Shown: positions 24,401-37,578 of the stretch, one piece after another
Numbering within the stretch: the stretch's first letter is position 1
Layout of the letters: each line of letters begins with the position of its first letter
Source: Erythrocercus mccallii
Lineage: Eukaryota > Chordata > Aves > Passeriformes > Dicruridae
Length of the DNA: 64,000 nt
NCBI GenBank assembly: GCA_013397435.1
Contig: VZRG01002387.1
Location: 41,087 to 105,086 of the forward strand
Reading direction: 5' to 3'
Program-made: the position numbers and the translations under genes
Notes under the pieces: generated by a model
Database searches by the model: none
Seen by the model: the letters and a program-made list of their open reading frames with translations, nothing else
What the model was told of the DNA's origin: nothing

Positions 24401-27400
24401 CTCCATTCAAATAATAATGCTGGCCAACAGCAGAAAATCTGTTGCAATGAGTTTGGGTGTTTTCTTTGGTTTTGATTAAAGATCTGAGTGCCCTGTCTGA
24501 CCTGGCTCAAAACCAATGCAGTGACACACCTGTCCCATTAGCTAATGCTAAAGTGAATGCTGCACATCATTCACACTCATTCACACTGTGAGCACTTTCT
24601 TAGAGATACCTGCCTATTGCTGCAAGACTTGAGAAAAATTATCTTTTAGGAAGGAAATAGACCTTGTTGGTGTCTAAAATCTACATGTATAGCACACAGA
24701 TAGCAGCTGTCGCATGACTGCACTTACTGGGGTGGGTAAAACAAGAGTTGTGGCTGGGGCTCACCCTTCCCCTTTTGGCTTGATGGTGGTGCCAAGTGTG
24801 CTTCTGCTGTCAGGCTGTTGACAAGTAGTTTCTACTACTTGCTGTCTTTTTTACTGTTCTCTGACATTCATTAGGAAGGAAGATGCAAGGCCCAAAGAGG
24901 TTTTTAAGTTTTCTGAAAGTTTGCTTCCCCCACAATTCAGCCAGGCTTAGGAAGGAGGAGTACAGAGCTTTTATGTTAATTGGAAACCTAATGTGAGTAT
25001 ACTATAAACAGTCCATAAGGTTATTCACATATGCAGAGGTTTGAAGATTAGGTTGCTCTTTCCTTATCCCATGCTGAAGAGAGCAGACCATAAAGGAAAT
25101 GTGATGTTATTAACTCTGGCATTAGTCCCCTTTTCCATTCTGGCTTAGGAGGGGCTGCCTTCTCCTAAGTCAACATTCTTATTGTCATATAAGGCATTTT
25201 AGGAAATAGCAATTGTATTACCAGGCAGAATATAACCAGTTGTATGTTTAACTCTTGATATTGCTCCTTACTGGCGTAAACAGCAAGTGAGGTGTATCTT
25301 ACAAAAGAGCAGCCTTTGATTAACTTGAACTTTGTTGGAAGTTGATAATTTCTTTCAAAAGCCTTTTAAGTTCATGGCTGTCTCCTGCCACCAGTTTAGT
25401 TTTGGAGTTATTGTGTCTCAAATTGTAAAGTTCCTGTCAAGTATAGGAGGGATTCCTCTTTCGCTTCACCACAGAAAAGGCTTTGCTTTTTTTCTTGTTT
25501 TAATCTGATTGTGATACAAACCCTCTCTCTTTCTTAGTAGAGAAAAACAGGAAACACCTTTATACGCTGTTTAGAGAGCCATGTGCGTAGTGAGCTGGAA
25601 CTGCTGATTAGGCCGTCAGTGAAATGCAGCTACAGCACAGTCTGGTCACAAAAGAACGTCTCTGGTCATCAGAGCAATGTTTCTGTGCAGCCAACAGCAT
25701 TCTGGTGCAGTTTTCCACTACAGTGATTTAGTGAAGTTGGTAGAGCATCATTGATGGTTTGTTACCTTCATTCCATAGCTGTAGTTCTTGCCAGATAGTA
25801 AAGGGTGCATATCTAATTTCAAATCCTTTTTTTTTAAATTGCCTTACTCATGTAATAGAATTAGTGAAGCTGTTTTGGAATACTGAAAATAGAGTGGGGT
25901 TTTAATTTTGAAAATTTAACTTTTTGGAAGCTCTCACAGATTGATAAACTGTGCTGGGACAGTATAACTTAACAAAGTGATAGTCTGTGCATAAGGCTCT
26001 GTGATTTGCTGTGCCTCTCTTACACTGTTTTTGCTGTGCTTCGCTGTACCAGATTTTTTCTTTCTAAGGCTGTTTTCCCTTAAAAACAAATGAATATGGT
26101 TATGGGAGAGAAGCCAAGAAAAGTGGTCCTTTGTCAGTGCCTCTTAGCATATTCTCTGCAGGTTCACCTCCCTTGTCTGGAGTCTACCACGCTGGCTGTG
26201 TTTGTCACTCTGACTCCTGCTGTAGTGGGGAACAACCATCAGTGAGGATAGTCAGGCATTTGGTATCTGCACACACTGCCAGGGAAGCACAGGCTTTACC
26301 TGTTCCCACTCTCAGTTTTTCAGAATAGGGCTGTTTGCTAAGGCTTTTAGTCCTAGAATAAAGAGGCAGGAAACTGAGGATCTCTAATTTGCATATTTCT
26401 CCTTCCTTTCTAATCTTCATGACACCTGGGTTGGTTTGGGAAGGTCACTGGCCAGAGTGGTGCTCTCAGGACAGAATTGTCTCTGACCCGGTGCTGGTAA
26501 TGTGTCCTTGAGGTAGAACTATTGCTGGTCAAACACATCCAGAAGATTCTGCATCATGCTGACCTGTGGTGCATGTGAAGGAATGATACAACTTGAAATG
26601 TCTTGAGATTATGGCATTAACATAAAGAAAAAGGATTGAGAACTGAAGTGCAAAGCTGGAGGCAAGTCACAGGATGAGATAAAAGGCTAAAATGATATGC
26701 TCATTTCTGAGTGGCACTCGTTTTGAAAGCATTTGGTTGGGTAGCTGGGAAAAAAACATGTTATAGCAAAGAGCTACCTTTCTTTTGAGATGTACCCACT
26801 TTCCACCTGAATGGCTTCAGAACAAACATCTGCATGTGCCCTTGTTTCTTTCAGTGACACATCTTGGTTTTTTTTGTTTGCAGTTCACTTAATTCTTGTA
26901 AGACAATTACAGTTATTAAAAAAATAGCCTTTTTGCTAGCAGCTGATCACTTAAATGCAAAAGCAATGCTTACTGTGTTATTTTTGAGTTTTTACTGAAC
27001 AGGTGAGTACATTTCCAGTGTCAAGTTGAAAAATACAACTTAAAGATGAAGCTGAAGGATGCTATCATTAATTACTGTGCTCATAGTTTAGTGAAATAGA
27101 AACCCTGTAGTAGCTGCAGGAGTGGAACCTCTGAGTCCCACCCGCTCTGTGTGCCTTAATCTTCAGAAACACTCTTTGCTCTAATAGGAGGGACTTGACA
27201 CAAAATGACTGACTGTTGAACTGCTTTTCCATCACTGATTTTTTTTTCAGTTACTCCCAGCTTCTGAGCCTTTAAGAAGTTGGCATTTGTTTCTCAAGCC
27301 AATTAAAGGTTAAATCAGTGCTAGTGACACTTCTTCATTATTCACAGTTGCTGTCCAACTTAGTGCCATTTGTCACCAGCAAACATTACCTAGAAACATC

Positions 27401-30400
27401 TAATCAAGTCTGGGGTTTTTTTTTCTTTTAGATATCTTCATTCATATTAGTAACCTAAGTCACCTTCAGGGCAGGAAGGCAACATTGCTTGATATTGCTT
27501 GAAAGAATCTTAGAAGGTTTTTAAAGATAAGGTGATATTACCTTGGGGGGTGAATCCTCTCCTATTTGAGTTTGTTTTCGCAGTATTTTGATAGCTGAAT
27601 TTTGTTCTGCTTGTGGAGTGGCTGTTTCCTAAGCAGATCCAAGAGGCAGCCAAAGCAAAATGTGCTTGTCCCTTCAACTGATTTTGTGTGATTTGTCTCA
27701 GCTGTCTTCTGAAGACTGCAATTACGTGGAGTGGGTTTCCCTCAGCCAAATGTGTTTTCTTCACAGTTCCTTTATCTCTGGCATATACTGAGGGGACTAG
27801 AAGTTTTTAGAACAGTTGGGACAATCTCTTGGTTTGCAGTACAAAAAGGAGTCAAAGCCACGTATATGTGAATGGTGAAACATTTCAGTTGCATGTGAAG
27901 GTTCTCATGAGAGGCACTTGAAGTTACTAAAAGTCTGTGGTACTAAATAAGGTAGTGTAAAGGGCTAGAGCTAGGCTTGTGGTTATTTCATATGACCAAT
28001 TCCAAGCAAAAATAAAGACTGAGATATTCTTGCTACCTCTTTGTTGACGATTACACTACTTCTTAAGCTGCTATCAAGCAACAAGATATAATACAAAGAA
28101 CAGTAGGAGCCCTTTAATTTCATGTATGGTCCAGAGGGTTGTTAACAGGTTAGGGAGAATAAAGGGAAAATCCTGACTCAAGTTTCTTATCTTTGAGGAT
28201 GAACGTTGCATAGCATCACATCAGAACCACTATGACAAAGAAAGTATGTCTTAGCTTTTCTGGATATGCCGATTGGGATCTGTTGGGAAGAAACCTGGGA
28301 TAATGCAAGGTGCTCTGCAGCCTCTAAATCCTTTGAGGAATAGTCTTAGGAGAAAAAGCCTCTTAGTTCCTACCAGTGGGTTGTGATTGGGCTGAGAAGA
28401 GTGAATTTCTGTAATTCACTTGGGCTGTGTGAGCTATCTGCAGTGTAACCTGTGACCAGAACATAGCTCTGTAGCATTTCAGCTCTACAGGATCTCAGGT
28501 ATTTGATTGTGTGTGGTGGCAGGTCTGAAGAATGCAGTAACTCCTTTTTTGGGGAAGAATCCCAGATATGTGACCAGTTTTGAAGCTGTTTGAAATGTTA
28601 GGAAAAGAGGTAGATGCATAAATGAAAAATTGCTGTGTCACCACTGAAGCTGATACAGCAATAATTCTGGGAAAGATGCTATAAAAATAGATGTCTGTGT
28701 TTTGAAATGTTTACTTCTTGGTTTCTCTGCAGCTGTTGGCCAACTGACCTTTAATATTATTTTCCGTCTTCTGTCCTGCTTGCTTTAGTACTTTTTAGAG
28801 GGGATGGTGGATCTTCCTTTTTTAATTTCCCTGTTTAGTCTCAGCTTGTTCCGTCTTTTATGCCCTAAATTTTTGTGGTGATTGACCACACTACTGTGAG
28901 GACAATTGATCAGGACAGTTTCAGGTATCTGATATCATTCAGACTGATCTTTAAGAAAGTATCTCAGCAGTTTCATTGGAATTCCACTTTCATGAAGACT
29001 TTCCAAGGTGAGATCATGGCACAGCACTTTTTCTCTCACAGTTCATTCTGGCCTCTCAATTTGCAATCAAGTCTGCTTATATAAACAAGAAGTAAAATAA
29101 GAACTAACATTAATAGAAGGGTTAGAATACTAACAGAAATCAAGCACCCAAAGATGTCAATCATTCTTTCATATCATATGTGTAAATAAAATAGGAAGTT
29201 TATCTTGTTCTGAGATGATGTAACTGTGAGTTGAAGAACAGCTTTCTGCAGTATTTTGTGAGGCAAAAAATCTAGCAGCAGGGCATTGCCTCAGAGTAGA
29301 GAGTTCTGGCTTCCTTTGCTGACCTGAGCTATTGTATTGCAAAATTTGAGTGCACAAAGTTTTGCTTAAGCCAGTTACTACTTGGGGGGAGGGTGCGGAG
29401 AAAGGGGTATTTCCAAAGACTGAGTCTTTCAAAATGACCTTTTGAAACTTTTCTGTGGAGTTTTTGAGCATTGAGGAGAAGATAAGGAGTTTGCTTTCCA
29501 AGCTGAAAACACAAAATATCTGTCCAACCATTTCACTGCACCCCTTTGGCAGTGAAATTCTGGCAATTTTGAGCCTGAGCAGAATGTAGGTACTCTAACA
29601 AATCTGTTCATCAGTGCAAGTGTGATGTCTGAGATGTTTGGGCTTGTACAGAACACACATTGTCCATTCCTAAACCCCACGTGCTTCATGTAGAGTGCAG
29701 CACACACAAGTTGGCTGTGAAATTTCATTTGCTGTTGCCTCTTTAGAGTTGTGCCAGCCACTGTACAGCCTGATCCTGTCTCTACAAATACACACAGCTG
29801 ACTGATCATCTAAGTTCATCATCTTACTGAACTTGTGAACAGTCTCAAAGCATGGCAGTAATCCTTAGTTGTGTTGTAACACCCCTTGGTTAACAGACAT
29901 GTCAGACAGTCCTATTTCAGTGAAAACCATGATTCCTGGAATTTTGGGACCCTCTGCAGCCTTTTATGGTTGGTGGAAAGAATGCCTTTTTAATTTCAGT
30001 GGGTTTTGTCTCTAGTGGACCTGCTGTCTTCTGTAACTCCTGAATCCTATCCTTAGGATAGTAGTGCAGTTTTTGGCATTTAGTGCTCTCTGTGCAGCAA
30101 GGGTTTTCTTGAAAGTCAAATACTTCATGCACTAGTTCAAGAGGTTAAAATTAGGACACAGCAGAGGAAACTAAATTAGGAACAAATTGAATTCTGCATG
30201 AGGTACAGGGAGAGTGTTTAAAATGTAAGTTCTGATATGGTTGTGTGTTCCTTCTTTAATGCAGGCTTACTCTGGTGAAGAGCAGTTCCTATGTTTGCTT
30301 AAATGTCACACATCTGCAGAGATCAAATACTGGATGAGAAAAAATATTGGTTTGTGTCTGTAGAAGTGTTTGTAAGGTAATTGGTTATAAGTATTCAAGC

Positions 30401-33400
30401 ACATTAGAGGTATCAACTTACTACTTCAGTTCCTCAGCATTCAGACTGATGGTGTACCAGGGACTTTCCAAAGTGGTATTCCTCCCTCTGTAATTTTAAG
30501 TAAAGATACGTATGCACTAATCCTAGGAAATCTGTTCTTCACAAGTTTAGTTTGTAGAGGTGTATAAACTGGAAAAGCATTTCTAGGAGGTTATTAAAAT
30601 ATGTCCCATTCTATCATATTGGTGTAGAAACTATTTCTGTGCTTTCCAGATGCTGAGAAAACAGATGTATTTTTTTGAGATTGTAAGTACAGTTTTCTTT
30701 GATATCAATACTTCGTGAAAGTGTTCTGAAGGTATTTCTACTGAATAGACAGGCAATTTCCAACAAAAATGTTTTACTCTTTTTTTGATATCTAGGCTTC
30801 AGTATTAATGCAAAACCCAGTAAACAAAGTACAGATTAGTGAATGACTGGCAGGATTGGTACAAAAAAGGATAACTTGCTTAACTTCTTGTTGGCAAAGA
30901 GGATGGAGAAACTTTGTCATAATGGAAAAGAGAATGATAGCAATCAGAACAAGCACTGTAGGGCATGAAGCTGAATGTCCAACTCATTCTTAACATGTGG
31001 CAGAGTGTTTTAGGAGTTCTGATTCCCAACAAAACACCTCTCAGATAATAACATTTTTCCCATTTCTACACATCCTTTCCTAAAAGGCACAGGGATGTTT
31101 TTCTTCCTTGGGTTATCAAAATGCAAAGGGACAAGGTAAGATTTAAGGTTAATTGAGGCCACTTTCTGTCCTGAACAAGGACTGCTGCGTTAGGGAAATG
31201 GCTGCAGTGGCTTCAGGTGCTGATGGGAAGCACGCAGGTTGGTATCAGACATTGCAGCACTTGTGGAAGATTGCAGGAATGCTACCAGAGAGATTAAAGG
31301 TATCTTGCTCCCAGAGGCTCTAACAGTGAAGGGGAGAAAGAGAAACTTCTTGTACTGATAGTTTTGCTACAGATTTGGTACAGAATGGGAATAAGTTCTA
31401 GGCAGCCACATGAAAAATAGGCAAAGAATAGTTTGTTTTTTTTTTTTCATTTTCTAGAACACAGAATTGAAATAGCTAACAAGTTACATCAGGAGCAGCT
31501 TATTTGGTTCAACTTGTATTTACTGGAAGAACCTTTAGGTTGTGAAATGTACACAGCATGTTCTTGTCCTTGTGCTAGAATGAAATACTTAAAAGAGGAA
31601 ATGTTTTGTTATATTCCAGGAGTCTTTGAATAAATTTTATCAGCATGAATGGTTAAAATTTGAGCTTTTGAAAATAAACATGTCTCTGCTGTGATTCAAG
31701 TTCTGCTCTACCAGCGTAAAGGAGTTAAAGCCACAGCCTAAAGCCACAGTAACAGATGTATAGGGGAATCCCCACATGGCACAGGGCTGCCAGTGCTGCT
31801 TCTACACAGGGTCCTCTGCCAAAGCACACACAGTGCCTTTGTCTCCTGTTGTGGGCTTGGAAAAGCAGTTTTTCCTTCCAGGAGCACAGAGAAAGTGGGA
31901 AGGGCAGCCCATGTAGCTGTTGTTTCTCTGGTGGGCTTGAGCAGACAGAATATTGGCAAGCTGTAAAATCCATCTGGGGTGACCCCATTCCAGAGCTAAA
32001 TAGACCAAAACTGATGCATGGTTTTCCCCTATTTCAGGGCAAAAACTACTTCCAAGCCAAATACTGCTTTAAGTTACATATGACTTTCACTTTTGCATCA
32101 CCAGAGATGATTGGCAAGACTATTGCTTCAAATGTCTTCCCCAAGATAAGGGACTTAGAGTAATGAATGTGTTAAGAGTGAGAATAGAGTCAGTGAGTAT
32201 GCTTGACATAGAATCTGCTAGCAGTGTTCTGCTGGCAATATTCTTACCATATGTGCATAAACCATGTTGTACCTCTCTGCTTCCTGCACAATCTGTCTTC
32301 AGATCTTCATATCCACTGTCTCCTTAGACCGTAACTTTTGTCTGCTAGAGCTAACATCTGCAGCATTTTAATATAAACAGTAGAATCAAAACTTTGGATT
32401 ATGGCATTATTCAAAGCTGTCTAACCTTAACCAAAGTAAGAAATAAAAAACCCTTAATCAAAGTATGAAATAACAAATAATAATTTTGATGGTAATCTTA
32501 CAAAGATTTTGCCTTTAAAAGGACTTCAGAATTAAGTAACAATAGAAAGTCTGTTAAAAGTTACTAATTACACATTGGTAAGGTGAATGCAGTAAAAACT
32601 TTAGAGGTAGTTCATGACTTGGTCTTTAACATTATTGCATGCTCTTATTTTTTTCTTATTGCACATGTGTGTTACTGCATTTGCTGTTTTACAGTTGTAC
32701 AATTTTGGAGAAACCGTTTCCATAGTGTTCTGGACAGATACATGGAAGCCAGAGAGCTTCTTTGACAAGATTGTGAAGAACAGGCAGAACGGAATGCACA
32801 CCCTGTGCTTACTCGGTGAGCAGCAGCCACTCTCCTGCCTTTTAGTCTGTGTATTGAGTGTTTACCCAACTGACTAGATCACCAGATAAGCAAATGTGAC
32901 ATTAAAATGGTTAGTGCTGATAAACTTTTGAACTGCAAGTGACTTCATGGATGTAGAAGCAATTTGGTAAACTGGGCATGTAAAATCTTGGGGTTTTGCA
33001 TTTTAACCCCTTTCATCTGAGTTATTTTGGCTTATAAGTTGATTATGTAACAAGGAATACTTATTCAAGGTTAAAAATGTATCCAACTTTGGTATGATAG
33101 TTTGGGGGACGCATTTGAGTACAGGTAACATTTGAATTCCTCTTGGAAAGATTATGGTCGATTTGTTTCATAAAATTGCAGCTGTGCAGAGTCTTACCTA
33201 CCTGACCCCCTTCTCTATTGCAGTTTTGCCCAAATCTTTTTTTTCCCCATAACAGAAGCTTGTTCTGAATTTTGATTGGGACAGGAAGGAAGTGCTAATG
33301 AAAGTCAGGTTCCTGCATGACAGTGATGTAATCACTGTCGAGCAGTCAGACTGTTTTACCTTCTGTGACATAATGTGCTCGTAACTTAAGAGTAGTGCCA

Positions 33401-36012
33401 ATGCTGGTGTGCTCAAATGCACTAGTATTTAACTTTCTTATGCTAAATATGCCTATTTGTATATTTACCAGGATTTTTATTTGGCTGTGTTGCTCTGAAA
33501 TCTGTTGTTGGGTAAGATCACGTGCATAAAGTCACAGGATTTTGAAATTAACTAACAGATGAAACAGTACAGTGTGATCCATATTCTAATAGCTAAATAT
33601 AATAATACTATCATATTAATAATAGCTAAAATGTTGTTGAAGCTTTACCTATATAGAAAACTAAGTAGGAAACTTGTGGGGAACCTGTGTTTTAATGTGT
33701 TTTGTTCTACAGATATTAAAGTGAAGGAGCAGTCTCTGGAGAATCTCATGAAGTGAGTCACCATTTTGAAAATACACAGAAACCCCTACAAAGGTTTTTT
33801 TGTACAAGGAACAAAGGTTCTTTGCCGTTAATCTAATACTGAACTTACCTGCCTTCTCCTCTGTGCTTCTCAATGGCCACTGTCTTTTGCTTCTTACAAG
33901 GAGTGAAACTTTTGTTCCTCGCAATAGGGCCTGGCTTTATTTACAGTAATTGAATGGAGTTGCATCAGAACATGATCTTTTCTGTAATTGTTCCTGTGAG
34001 AAGCACTAAGACAGAAAGGGGTAGGCTTTCCTCTTGGTGAATGAGGTGTTACTTCTCAACTGTTCTGTCACCTCCTGAAACAGATTAATATCTGAAACAG
34101 CGTTCTAAATTTGTTCTTCTGTACACTGGCTGGAACAGTGCAAAGTGCAGAATACATAACACCCTTCTTAAAGAATTAAATAAGCAATATACAGAAAATG
34201 CTCTTATGCTTGTTTAACTGTATTCAAAAAGCTTTTGCCACATCTTACTCATCTCTGCAATCTGTATGTTTTGACAGTGGTGAATATAAATGGCTCCTTT
34301 ATACACATGCTGTAACTGGTCTAAATTAACATTTGTGAAGTCTCACAGTATCATTGAGGTTTGTTTATTCTGGAGTTTCAAAATAAAATCTGTTTGACTG
34401 AACCCACAGTTGGCAAAGAAAGCAGCATTTCACTTAAGAATATATTTCTAGTCTGTAATCATCTGTCTACAGGGCATTTAACAGAAAAACAGTTGTATGC
34501 CCTTGGATTTAAGTCTAATGCATCCTTCAAGAGTAGCTGCAAAACCTGCATCTTGCTTCTAGCAGCTGAATTTGCTTTTAGGATCTAAATGATCTGGCAG
34601 CTGGAGCCCAGCTGTTTCACAGGTGTGGTGAGAGCACAACAGATTTCTGTATTCTTTAAAAATTCCACTCTCGTCTAAAAGACCCAGCCTGAGAGCCTAG
34701 GCCTGTTTAAGTTCAACCTGCTGGTCTAAAGGTCTCTTGAAATAAGCTGTAAGATTGCTGGGGATAACAGAATAGGTTATATGTGAAATTTCTCTGCTTT
34801 TCCTTCCCTGCAGAGGAAGAAAGATTTATGAGCCACCACGCTACATGAGTGTGAATCAAGCTGCAGAACAGCTTCTTGCCATTGTTCAAAACAGAAGGCT
34901 CCAAGGAGAAAAACCAGGTATGACCGCACTGCTTCTCTCTGCTACCACCTCTCTCCAGTCACACCTCTTGATGAGCCTCTGAACTCCACTCCCTTCCTCT
35001 GACTCCCAGAATTCTGCTCTGCAGTGGATTTGGGCTGCCTTAAATCCTAGTCACAAGATGGATTTGGCCAAGCTTGAGCACAGCACAGTTCAGTGAGCAT
35101 CGATGAAGGTGCACTGGCGGCTCCAGTCAAAGCCTCAGTCTGGAAACCCTGCACTCTTTCTGTCCTTGTGGAACTGTAAGCTCTTTAAGCCATTAGAGTT
35201 GCAGGAGGCAGAAGGATTCTGAGCATTTTAGATCAGTCAAGCTTCAAAAAAAATCTCAGCTCTGTTTTACTTAGACTGATCACACTCTGCTCTATGTGAA
35301 CACCAGCAAGAATCTAGGTTAATCCAAAGATGCAGAACTGTGATTCTCACCTTGAATTCTTAACACTAGTCAGGGGCAAACTGTGAAATATTTATTGAGA
35401 CCCAGGGTAAAAGGATAATAAAGATGATGCAGTTGTGTCACAGAAATTTATTTCTAACAAATTCAGCTAATTTAAAATTATACTCCTCATGTAAAAATTT
35501 ATTCCTTCAATACGGTTAAAATGAAAATCCCTTAATTTTATCCTTTACATAGAATGAATCAGAAGCAGCAGTTTCCTCAAAGTGAACACAATTCCTGAAT
35601 TAATTATTCTTTATCAACATCCATAAGCTTTATTTCTTTCAAGAACAAGTTTCTTTGTAGGCCATTCCAATAATTTAATAATTGGAGGTTTAGGAAAGCA
35701 GTGTTAAGGTTTAAGCATTTTGAGTACTTTTTCCCTTATGATAGGACCATTAGTCAATAAATTAAACATTTAATCTTCTTTTTTACAGAAATTACTGAAA
35801 ACACAATTTGTGTTGGCCTTGCTCGTGTGGGTGCTCTAGATGAGAAGATTGCTTCAGGCACACTACAGCAGATGTCCACTGTGGAATTGGGTGCTCCACT
35901 ACATTCCTTAATTGTTACAGGCACTATGCATCCTCTGGAATTGGAAATGCTTAAACTTTTCTCTGTAGATAGTTCCAGTTTTGAAAATAATGCATGTCAA
36001 AGGACTACTTAA
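18313..36012 (+). CDS. DPH5: Diphthine methyl ester synthase (diphthamide biosynthesis 5), complete
   Basis: S-adenosylmethionine-dependent methyltransferase that methylates the modified histidine of elongation factor 2 during diphthamide synthesis; it acts in the cytosol. Seven coding exons (18313-18447, 19925-20049, 23279-23387, 32695-32815, 33713-33752, 34814-34917, 35789-36012), all with GT-AG introns, join to 858 bp and 285 residues, the same length as I recall for human. Family landmarks: N-terminal GLGLGDAKDITVKGLE (6-21), LVVGDPFGATTHSD (80-93), IHNASIMNAVGCCGLQ (108-123), FGETVSIVFWTDTW and MHTLCLLDIKVKEQ in the middle, EPPRYMSVNQAA and CVGLARVGA in the C-terminal half. The start is the family's MLYL with A at -3. 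The frame is also open upstream through the CpG island, but that part is not DPH5-like. There are no stops, frameshifts or lost motifs. Confidence 0.98.
18448..19924 (+). other. DPH5 intron 1
   Basis: GC-rich for the first about 60 bp (end of the CpG island), then ordinary intron. It holds a 14-bp tandem duplication at 19471-19498. No other feature was recognised. Confidence 0.8.
19471..19498. repeat. 14-bp tandem duplication (2 copies)
   Basis: Two adjacent copies of a unit starting 'tagctagtgtggt' in DPH5 intron 1, differing only at the last base. Confidence 0.85.
19925..20049 (+). CDS. DPH5: DPH5 coding exon 2
   Basis: Residues 46-87, EEFYGKELILADRE to VVGDPFG. The acceptor is TTTCTAG and the donor is GG|GTAAGA, phase 2. 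Confidence 0.97.
20050..23278 (+). other. DPH5 intron 2
   Basis: 3.2 kb of ordinary intron. Frames at 20645-20884 and 22762-23031 have no recognisable product. No mobile element was recognised. Confidence 0.75.
23279..23387 (+). CDS. DPH5: DPH5 coding exon 3
   Basis: Residues 87-123. It carries ATTHSDLVLRAVKLG and the highly conserved HNASIMNAVGCCGLQ. The acceptor is ATCACAG and the donor is CAG|GTAATA, phase 0. Confidence 0.97.
23388..32694 (+). other. DPH5 intron 3 (9.3 kb)
   Basis: The longest DPH5 intron. The longest frames here (29169-29809 minus, 31756-32163 plus) lack domains, splice support and family resemblance. I saw no clear repeat family and no RNA gene. Confidence 0.7.
32695..32815 (+). 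CDS. DPH5: DPH5 coding exon 4
   Basis: Residues 124-164, LYNFGETVSIVFWTDTW to MHTLCLLD. The acceptor is TTTTACAG and the donor is G|GTGAGC, phase 1. Confidence 0.97.
33713..33752 (+). CDS. DPH5: DPH5 coding exon 5 (40 bp microexon-like)
   Basis: Residues 164-177, IKVKEQSLENLMK. The acceptor is TTCTACAG and the donor is AA|GTGAGT, phase 2. Confidence 0.95.
34814..34917 (+). CDS. DPH5: DPH5 coding exon 6
   Basis: Residues 177-212, GRKIYEPPRYMSVNQAAEQ onward to QGEKP. The acceptor is CCCTGCAG and the donor is G|GTATGA, phase 1. Confidence 0.96.
35789..36012 (+). CDS. DPH5: DPH5 coding exon 7 with stop
   Basis: Residues 212-285, EITENTICVGLARVGALDEK onward to a divergent Ser/Asn-rich tail ending CQRTT and TAA at 36010-36012. 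The acceptor is TTTTACAG. Confidence 0.97.
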
Positions 36013-36017
36013 ATAAA
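36012..36017 (+). terminator. Candidate DPH5 polyadenylation signal
   Basis: A perfect AATAAA whose first A is the last base of the DPH5 stop codon TAA. A GT-rich stretch follows at about 36080-36092, further away than usual. If used, the 3' UTR would be only tens of bases. I noticed no other AATAAA on the plus strand in the next 2 kb, but ATTAAA at 36875-36880 is an alternative. Confidence 0.4.
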
Positions 36018-37561
36018 AATGAGGCATTTACATTTTTATTCCATCTTTAATTGCATACCAGCATAAAAACTTAGGTCTAACTGTTGTTTGACTCTCTATT
36101 GCTTCAGAGGACAACCCTGCAGGAACATGGACTTGCTTTTACCTGAGGCTGCAAATTGCACCTGTTGGTATCAGTTCCTAACCTGCAGACACCTCCAGAG
36201 ACTTCGAAACCTTTGATTCAGGTCATTGACATCCACACCAGTCTTGGGCTGCTGACTAGGATAAGAAGAGTATCAGATATCTGTGTGGCATCACTCACTG
36301 TAGTGCATTAACCAAACCTACTGCATAGATTGTGGTTAAGTGCATTAGATGTTAAATTTTGCCTTTCTACTTCGCAGAAACTTAGGGTTCTCTTACCAAT
36401 GGAAAACACTAGTATGCAAAACCTGTTAGGTCTCTGTCCATCTTTGCCTTGGGAGAGTAAATACACACAGGTGAGAATGCTCTAAACCAGTTTCCCTTTG
36501 GACAGCTGGTGAAAGAGGAGGAGCAGCTGCACAGAATTTCTTAGTTCAGAAGATTGCAACTTAAAATAGAACTGGATTTCTTCATGTGTCAACGCTAGCA
36601 TGTATGAAGGGCTAGACTCAACTGCAGCAACCACAACTAACCTCAAGCCAAGTCTCAGCAAACACACTGCAAGAATTCGCTTTAAAAATCAGCTTGTAGA
36701 TGATGGTGGTTGCTATTTCAACTGTTCTTCACAGTATGATGAAAACAAAGCAGACTTGTATGCATATTTTTTTAAAACTGAAGATTTATTGGAAAGAAAT
36801 TCGATCCTATATCTTTTCAGTAATATAGGACATTTAACATTTTATATAGACTGTATTCAAGTAGAAAAGATTACATTAAAAATTTCTTAATATTGCACTT
36901 GGGACAAGCCGTGGCTAAGCTACTAACATTAGCATTCCAGAACAAAATCATACATAGTCTTCAGAATTTTAGTGAGCTACCTTGTGTTACCTGCAAGATT
37001 TCTTCACAGGTACCTTTGACACACTTTGCTATTCAACTGAAGCTCACTGCTAAGAGTAATTCCTGTAATTTAAAGGTAAAGGCAAGCAAAATGCTGTATG
37101 CTACCAGGAATGATTTTGGCAATTGCTTCATTCACATTATTTCACACTTCAGCCAAGATACTGTAGCGATTCACTTAACTCTTGTACAGGATCCCGGCAT
37201 ACATGTGAGAGGCTCCAATGCTCATGGGAAGTGAAATACCCAGCTCTTTTTACACATTATTTCCGCCAAATTACCACATAGGCAGGAACCTTTTGTGGCT
37301 CACTGAAACAGACAAGTAGGTTGAGCACTATTTGCACCCAGCAAGACTCAGTCTTCACATGCCAGGCATAGCATGGTTGGCATCGCTTCACATTATAGCA
37401 GTGTCTGGCCAAGGAAGTCCCCACAGGGATGGGCATTGCAACAAAGCCTAAACGGGACAAATCCAAAAGGGAACCCCAGCAAGCTGCAGAGCAGGATTTT
37501 CACAAAAGAGTAAAGGAGGAATTAACTACTGAGTCAGTATTGAGGATCAAGAGGGATTATT

Positions 37562-37578
37562 AAAAAAAAAAAAAAAAA
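37562..37578 (+). repeat. A17 run
   Basis: Seventeen A's directly after the end of a 44-codon Lys/Arg/Glu-rich frame (37429-37563). Either a simple A tract or the tail of an old retroposed sequence. Confidence 0.85.

Larger units (their letters stand above)
32816..35788 (+). other. DPH5 introns 4-6 region
   Basis: Three short introns (32816-33712, 33753-34813, 34918-35788) around the small exons 5 and 6. Beyond splice sites, nothing is recognisable. Confidence 0.75.

Noticed and set aside
31756..32163. 135-codon plus-strand frame in DPH5 intron 3
   Set aside because: Nothing recognisable, Ser/Cys-rich start, no sign of being spliced into DPH5, whose exons 3 and 4 join seamlessly.
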